Of a DNA stretch of 9,548 bases, positions 5,926-9,548 are shown piece after piece (within the stretch, counting starts at the first letter, position 1; each line of letters starts with the position of its first letter). Position numbers and translations under genes: made by a program. The notes beneath the pieces were generated by a model. That model ran no database searches. It had not been told where the DNA came from and was given only the letters and a program-made list of their open reading frames with translations. Origin of the DNA: Planctomycetota bacterium (lineage in GTDB: Bacteria > Planctomycetota > Phycisphaerae > Phycisphaerales > UBA1924); contig JAEYVB010000067.1 of assembly GCA_023429345.1 (NCBI GenBank), positions 1 to 9,548 on the forward strand. The letters are read 5' to 3'.

Positions 5926-6999
5926 ATGCGGATTGCGATGGTGTCGCCGCTGTTCGAGAGCGTTCCGCCGGCCATGTACGGCGGTACGGAGCGGGTGGTG
6001 CACTTCCTCACGGAAGAGCTGGTCCGGATGGGGCACGATGTCACGCTGTTCGCCAGCGGGGATTCGGTCACGAGCGCCCGGCTGGTGGCCCCCTGCGAGC
6101 GCGCGACCCGGCTGGCGGGGGTCCGCGATCACATAGCGTCCCACGTGCTCCAGCTGGAGATGGTGTTCCAGCGGATGGACCAGTTCGACATGGTGCACTT
6201 CCACACGGATTCCATGCACCTGCCGCTGAGCCGCCGGTTTGCGGCGACGAACCTAGCGACACTGCACGGGCGGCTCGATCTTCCCGAGCTGGGGCCGTTG
6301 TACCGGGAGTTTTTCGATGCCCCAGTTGTTTCCATTTCGGACGACCAGCGTCGGCCGCTCCCCTTTGCGAACTGGGTGGGGACGGTGTACCACGGGATCC
6401 CGCTCGATCTCTTCAGTTTCGTGCCGCGGGCGGAGCCCTATCTGGCGTTCGTGGGGCGTGTATCGCCGGAGAAGCGGCTGGACCTGGCTATCCACATCGC
6501 GCAGGCGGCCGGGCTGGAGATCCGCATCGCGGCCAAGGTCGATGGATCGGACCGGGAGTACTTCGAGCGGCGAGTGCGGCCGCTGCTGGGGCTCCCGGGG
6601 GTCCGTTTTCTCGGCGAGGTGAGCGACCGGGAGAAGCAGGAGCTTGTGGGGCGTGCGCTGGCGCTGCTCTTCCCGATCGACTGGCCGGAACCGTTCGGCC
6701 TGGTGATGATCGAGTCCATGGCGTGCGGGACGCCGGTGATCGCGTGGCGTCGCGGATCGGTGCCGGAGGTGGTGGACCACGGGCGGACGGGGCTGATCGT
6801 GGATACCTTTGAGGGGGCGGTGCGGGCGGTGCACGCCGCGCACCGGATGGACCGCGCGGTTGTGCGGGGGTGGTTCGAGGCGCGGTTCAGCGCCCGCCGC
6901 ATGGCGGAAGACTACGTGCGGCTGTACGGCCGGCTGGCGGGTGTGACGGATGATCGGGGCGATCACGGGGTGACGCATGGAAGAAGTCGTCTCGATTGA
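5926..6999 (+). CDS. GT4-family glycosyltransferase
   Basis: A retaining glycosyltransferase of GT-B fold that moves a sugar from a nucleotide-activated donor to an acceptor in the cytoplasm. The product is 357 residues, a full-length family member. The N-terminal acceptor domain opens with MRIAMVSPLFESVPP and has the glycine loop YGGTER (18-23). The C-terminal donor domain has FVGRVSPEKR (175-184; Arg178 and Lys183 bind the donor phosphates) and the E-x7-E motif EPFGLVMIE (255-263), followed by ACGTPVIAW. The ATG at 5926 starts exactly at the first beta strand; the long in-frame extension upstream lies over the divergent spacer and the neighbouring gene. A G-rich run and AAGG precede it, so the Shine-Dalgarno is not clear. 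It overlaps the debranching enzyme gene by 23 bp, which points to an alpha-glucan as likely acceptor or product. The last ~20 residues are non-conserved tail in the overlap. Donor sugar is not decidable. Confidence 0.93.
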   Translation: MRIAMVSPLFESVPPAMYGGTERVVHFLTEELVRMGHDVTLFASGDSVTSARLVAPCERATRLAGVRDHIASHVLQLEMVFQRMDQFDMVHFHTDSMHLPLSRRFAATNLATLHGRLDLPELGPLYREFFDAPVVSISDDQRRPLPFANWVGTVYHGIPLDLFSFVPRAEPYLAFVGRVSPEKRLDLAIHIAQAAGLEIRIAAKVDGSDREYFERRVRPLLGLPGVRFLGEVSDREKQELVGRALALLFPIDWPEPFGLVMIESMACGTPVIAWRRGSVPEVVDHGRTGLIVDTFEGAVRAVHAAHRMDRAVVRGWFEARFSARRMAEDYVRLYGRLAGVTDDRGDHGVTHGRSRLD

Positions 7000-9145
7000 G
7001 GATCGGCACTACATCCTGGCCGGTTCGAGCCTGGGCGATCCGCGGACGCTGGTGCTGAAGGACGACGCGGGCTTCGGCGTGTTCGGGCCATCGGGGGACA
7101 TGGACGCGGCGGCGACGCGTTCGCACGGGATCTACCGGGACGACATGCGGTACCTTTCGCGGCTGGAAATGCGGGTGCAGGGGCGGCGGCCGATCCCGCT
7201 GAGCTCGTCGGTGGCATCGGACAACACGCGGCTGCTGGCGGACCTGACCAACCCGGACATCATGGACCAGGAAGGGCGCGTGGTGCTGCACCGCGGCGAT
7301 GCCCACGTGAGCCGCCGCAAGCAGATGCACAACGCGTGCGTCTTTGAGCGCATCGTCCTGACCAACTACAGCCTGGAGGAGCACGAGTACACCGTCTCGT
7401 TCGGGTTCGAGGCGGACTTTGCGGACATCTTCGAGGTGAGGGGGAGCGTCCGCACGTCGCGGGGCCGGATCGCGGAGCCCACGATCCGCGGGAATGCTTT
7501 CGTGGTGCTCGAGTACACGGGGCTGGACGGGGCGGAGCGGCGGACCCAGCTGGAGTTCGATCCGCCGCCCTCGGCGCTCGGGACCAACTTTGCCCGCTAC
7601 ACGGCGCGGCTGAAGCCGGGTGAGCGGCGGGAGTTCTTCGTCACGGTGCGCACGGACCCCCAGTTCAAGCCGGGGCCGCCGGATTACCGGCGGGCGGGGC
7701 AGGAACTCCGGCGGGAGGTGCGGCGCCAGGCCGCGAACTTCGCCAAGATCCACTCCAGCAACGAGCAGCTCACGCGCTGGGCGCACCGTTCCTACGCGGA
7801 TGTGCGGATGCTGCTCACGCCGACCGACAGCGGCATGTACCCGTACGCGGGGATCCCGTGGTACAGCACGCCCTTCGGGCGCGACGGCATCATCACGGCG
7901 ATCCAGCTCTGCTGGCTGAACCCGGAGGTGGCGCGGGGGGTGCTGCGGTTCCTTTCCGAGCACCAGGCGATGGAGGTCGACGAGCATCGCGAGGCCGAGC
8001 CCGGGAAGATCCTGCACGAGTTCCGCGAGAACGAGATGTCCAACCTGCGGGAGGTTCCCTTCGGCCGGTACTACGGGACGGTGGACGCGACGCCGCTCTT
8101 CGTGGTGCTCGCGGGCCACTACTTCGCCACGACCGGCGACCGGTCCTCGATCGAGTCGATCTGGCCCAATGTCCAGGCGGCGCTCGACTGGATCGACCGG
8201 TACGGGGACATCGACGGGGACGGGTTCGTGGAGTACCAGGGCAAGGGATCCGGGGGCCTGCGCAACCAAGGGTGGAAGGACGCCAACGACTCGGTCTTTC
8301 ACGCCGATGGGCGGCTGGCCGAGGGGGCCATCGCACTCTGCGAGGTGCAGGGGTATGTCTACGACGCGAAGGTTCACGGCGCGGCCATGGCCCGGGCGCT
8401 CGGCATGCACGGGCAGGCGGCCGAGCTCGAGCGGCAGGCGCACCTGCTGAAGCGGCGGTTCCACGAGATCTTCTGGGATGACTCGATCGGCATGTACGCC
8501 CTGGCGCTCGACGGGGAGAAGCGGGCCTGCGCGGTCCGCACGAGCAACCCCGGGCACTGCCTGTACAGCGGGATCGCCGAGCCCGCGGCCGCGGCGAAGA
8601 TCGCCGCGGCCTTCCTGAGCCCCGCGATGTACACGGGCTGGGGCGTGCGGACGGTGGCGGAGGGGGAAAGCCGCTACAACCCGATGAGCTACCACAACGG
8701 GAGCATCTGGCCCCACGACAATGCGATCGCGATGGCGGGGATGGCGCGGTACGGCCTGCACGAGCAGGTGCTCGAGCTGTTCTCGGCGTGGCTGGATGTC
8801 TCGGAGTACATGGACCTGCACCGCCTGCCGGAGCTTTTCTGCGGTTTCCGGCGGCGGCCGGGGATGGGCCCGACCATGTACCCGGTGGCGTGCAGCCCGC
8901 AGGCGTGGGCCGCGGCGGCGGTGTTCATGATGCTCAAGGCTTGTCTCGGCCTGACGGTGGACGGCGTCAACGGGGTGGTCCGCTGCAACCGGCCGCGGCT
9001 GCCGGACCACGTTGATCAGCTCAGCATCAGCCGGTTGCGCGTGGGGCAATCGATGATCGGCCTTGTCTTCCGGCGGGAGAGGGAGGATGTGGGCGTGCTG
9101 GTGTCGCACCGCGAGGGGGATGTCAAGATCGTGATCGAGAAGTAG
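6977..9145 (+). CDS. Amylo-alpha-1,6-glucosidase / glycogen debranching enzyme
   Basis: Predicted to hydrolyse alpha-1,6 branch points in glycogen-like glucan in the cytoplasm. The product is 722 residues, typical for this two-domain type. The N-terminal domain (about 30-225) has GIYRDDMRYLSRLEMRV (51-67) and LADLTNPD, as in the GDE_N_bis family. The C-terminal (alpha/alpha)6 barrel (about 265-690) has PFGRDG (299-304), GWKDANDS (432-439, candidate acid Asp435), SIWPHDNA (576-583), LPELFCGF (617-624, candidate base Glu619) and a YPVACSPQAWAAA segment, as in the COG3408 debranching enzyme and trehalase-like barrels. Exact catalytic roles are inferred. The start at 6977 lies inside the end of the glycosyltransferase gene in another frame, with GGGGTG just upstream, suggesting translational coupling. 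The next gene begins 26 bp after the stop. A very long minus-strand frame opposite this gene is a composition artefact. Confidence 0.93.
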   Translation: MEEVVSIEDRHYILAGSSLGDPRTLVLKDDAGFGVFGPSGDMDAAATRSHGIYRDDMRYLSRLEMRVQGRRPIPLSSSVASDNTRLLADLTNPDIMDQEGRVVLHRGDAHVSRRKQMHNACVFERIVLTNYSLEEHEYTVSFGFEADFADIFEVRGSVRTSRGRIAEPTIRGNAFVVLEYTGLDGAERRTQLEFDPPPSALGTNFARYTARLKPGERREFFVTVRTDPQFKPGPPDYRRAGQELRREVRRQAANFAKIHSSNEQLTRWAHRSYADVRMLLTPTDSGMYPYAGIPWYSTPFGRDGIITAIQLCWLNPEVARGVLRFLSEHQAMEVDEHREAEPGKILHEFRENEMSNLREVPFGRYYGTVDATPLFVVLAGHYFATTGDRSSIESIWPNVQAALDWIDRYGDIDGDGFVEYQGKGSGGLRNQGWKDANDSVFHADGRLAEGAIALCEVQGYVYDAKVHGAAMARALGMHGQAAELERQAHLLKRRFHEIFWDDSIGMYALALDGEKRACAVRTSNPGHCLYSGIAEPAAAAKIAAAFLSPAMYTGWGVRTVAEGESRYNPMSYHNGSIWPHDNAIAMAGMARYGLHEQVLELFSAWLDVSEYMDLHRLPELFCGFRRRPGMGPTMYPVACSPQAWAAAAVFMMLKACLGLTVDGVNGVVRCNRPRLPDHVDQLSISRLRVGQSMIGLVFRREREDVGVLVSHREGDVKIVIEK

Positions 9146-9171
9146 CGGGCGGAAAACCGATGTAGGGGCGG

Positions 9172-9548
9172 ATGGCCCGCATCCCGGAGAGTCCGTTGCT
9201 GACAGCGCTGCGCGACGAGGCGGCGCGCGTAGGCGAGGAGCAGGCGTTCCGGCGGGCGTGCGCCTGCTGGGCACGGGCGGCGGGGCTCTCGATGCCGGAG
9301 GCCTGGGGGGACGAAGCGCCCAGAGGCGGTCTGGATCGGGCCGTGGCGGGGCTTGACGCGGCGGAGCTGCGGCAGCCCGCGGCGGTCCTCGGCGCAGCGC
9401 TTGAGGCACTTCTCGAGGGCGATGGTCGGCGGGGGCACGCACGGAAGCGAACCGGGGCCTACTACACGCCCGAGGGGCTGGTGGAGTACGTGCTGGGGAC
9501 GGCCGTCGATCCGATTGCCGGGAGGATCACGCCGGGGGGCGGGGTGCT
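9172..9548 (+). CDS. N-terminal part of a probable N6-adenine DNA methyltransferase (Eco57I/PglX-like), cut by window edge
   Basis: 125 codons plus two bases are visible from the ATG at 9172, with no stop. Residues 1-90 are Ala/Leu/Glu-rich and probably helical, without a recognised motif. Then comes RKRTGAYYTPEGLVEYVL (91-108), the hallmark just ahead of the S-adenosylmethionine-binding motif in large N6-adenine methyltransferases of type IIG (Eco57I-like) restriction enzymes, type I HsdM-like proteins and BREX PglX. The window stops at GGGVL, where the D-P-x-x-G-x-G motif is expected next. It would methylate adenine in host DNA, alone or with a fused nuclease. It starts 26 bp after the debranching enzyme on the same strand, so read-through is possible. 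An ATG at 9160 is followed at once by a stop codon. AGGGG lies a few bases upstream of the chosen start as a weak ribosome site. Confidence 0.75.
   Translation, partial: MARIPESPLLTALRDEAARVGEEQAFRRACACWARAAGLSMPEAWGDEAPRGGLDRAVAGLDAAELRQPAAVLGAALEALLEGDGRRGHARKRTGAYYTPEGLVEYVLGTAVDPIAGRITPGGGV

Noticed and set aside
6887..9442. 851-residue minus-strand open frame
   Set aside because: It lies antisense to the debranching enzyme gene, which has full family motifs. Its own translation is rich in Arg, Pro, His and Val with no domain, the usual shadow in GC-rich DNA.

Overview
The window is very GC-rich and densely coded on both strands, with six complete or edge-cut protein genes plus one small ribosomal protein gene. 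No IS element, CRISPR array, tRNA or rRNA was seen. The base composition, the unusual N-terminus of ribosomal protein L34, rpmH standing without rnpA, and the mix of an RNase III, an endonuclease/exonuclease/phosphatase lipoprotein and a glycogen-type gene pair suggest a high-GC environmental bacterium. A planctomycete (Phycisphaerae-like) is my best guess, but it is an inference and not proven by any single marker here.

Left part (1-3212, minus strand): a large UvrD/Rep superfamily 1A helicase. Its last visible ~110 residues begin a RecB-like PD-(D/E)XK nuclease domain, and the gene runs off the left edge. It starts 118 bp after the stop codon of rpmH (L34), and a strong intrinsic terminator lies between the two. 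The helicase therefore probably uses its own promoter, and a -10-like hexamer 7 nt before its ATG suggests a leaderless mRNA. rpmH has a clear promoter and Shine-Dalgarno sequence.

Middle part (3213-5925): a ~290 bp divergent spacer with a long hairpin leads into rnc (RNase III) on the plus strand. rnc ends only 4 bp from the end of a convergent minus-strand gene for a predicted secreted lipoprotein. That protein fuses an N-terminal carbohydrate-binding-like beta domain to an endonuclease/exonuclease/phosphatase (EEP) hydrolase domain. A 162 bp divergent spacer follows.

Right part (5926-9548, plus strand): a GT4 glycosyltransferase and an amylo-alpha-1,6-glucosidase-like glycogen debranching enzyme overlap by 23 bp and look translationally coupled. 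They probably act together in making or trimming an alpha-glucan. Twenty-six bases later a further gene begins. It carries the RxxGAYYTP motif of Eco57I/PglX-type N6-adenine DNA methyltransferases and is cut by the right edge just before the expected S-adenosylmethionine-binding motif. This is the only hint of a defence (restriction-modification or BREX-like) locus, and most of it lies outside the window. No clearly new multi-gene system is visible. The most unusual items are the helicase-nuclease, the RNase III active-site substitution, the fused EEP lipoprotein and the edge methyltransferase.
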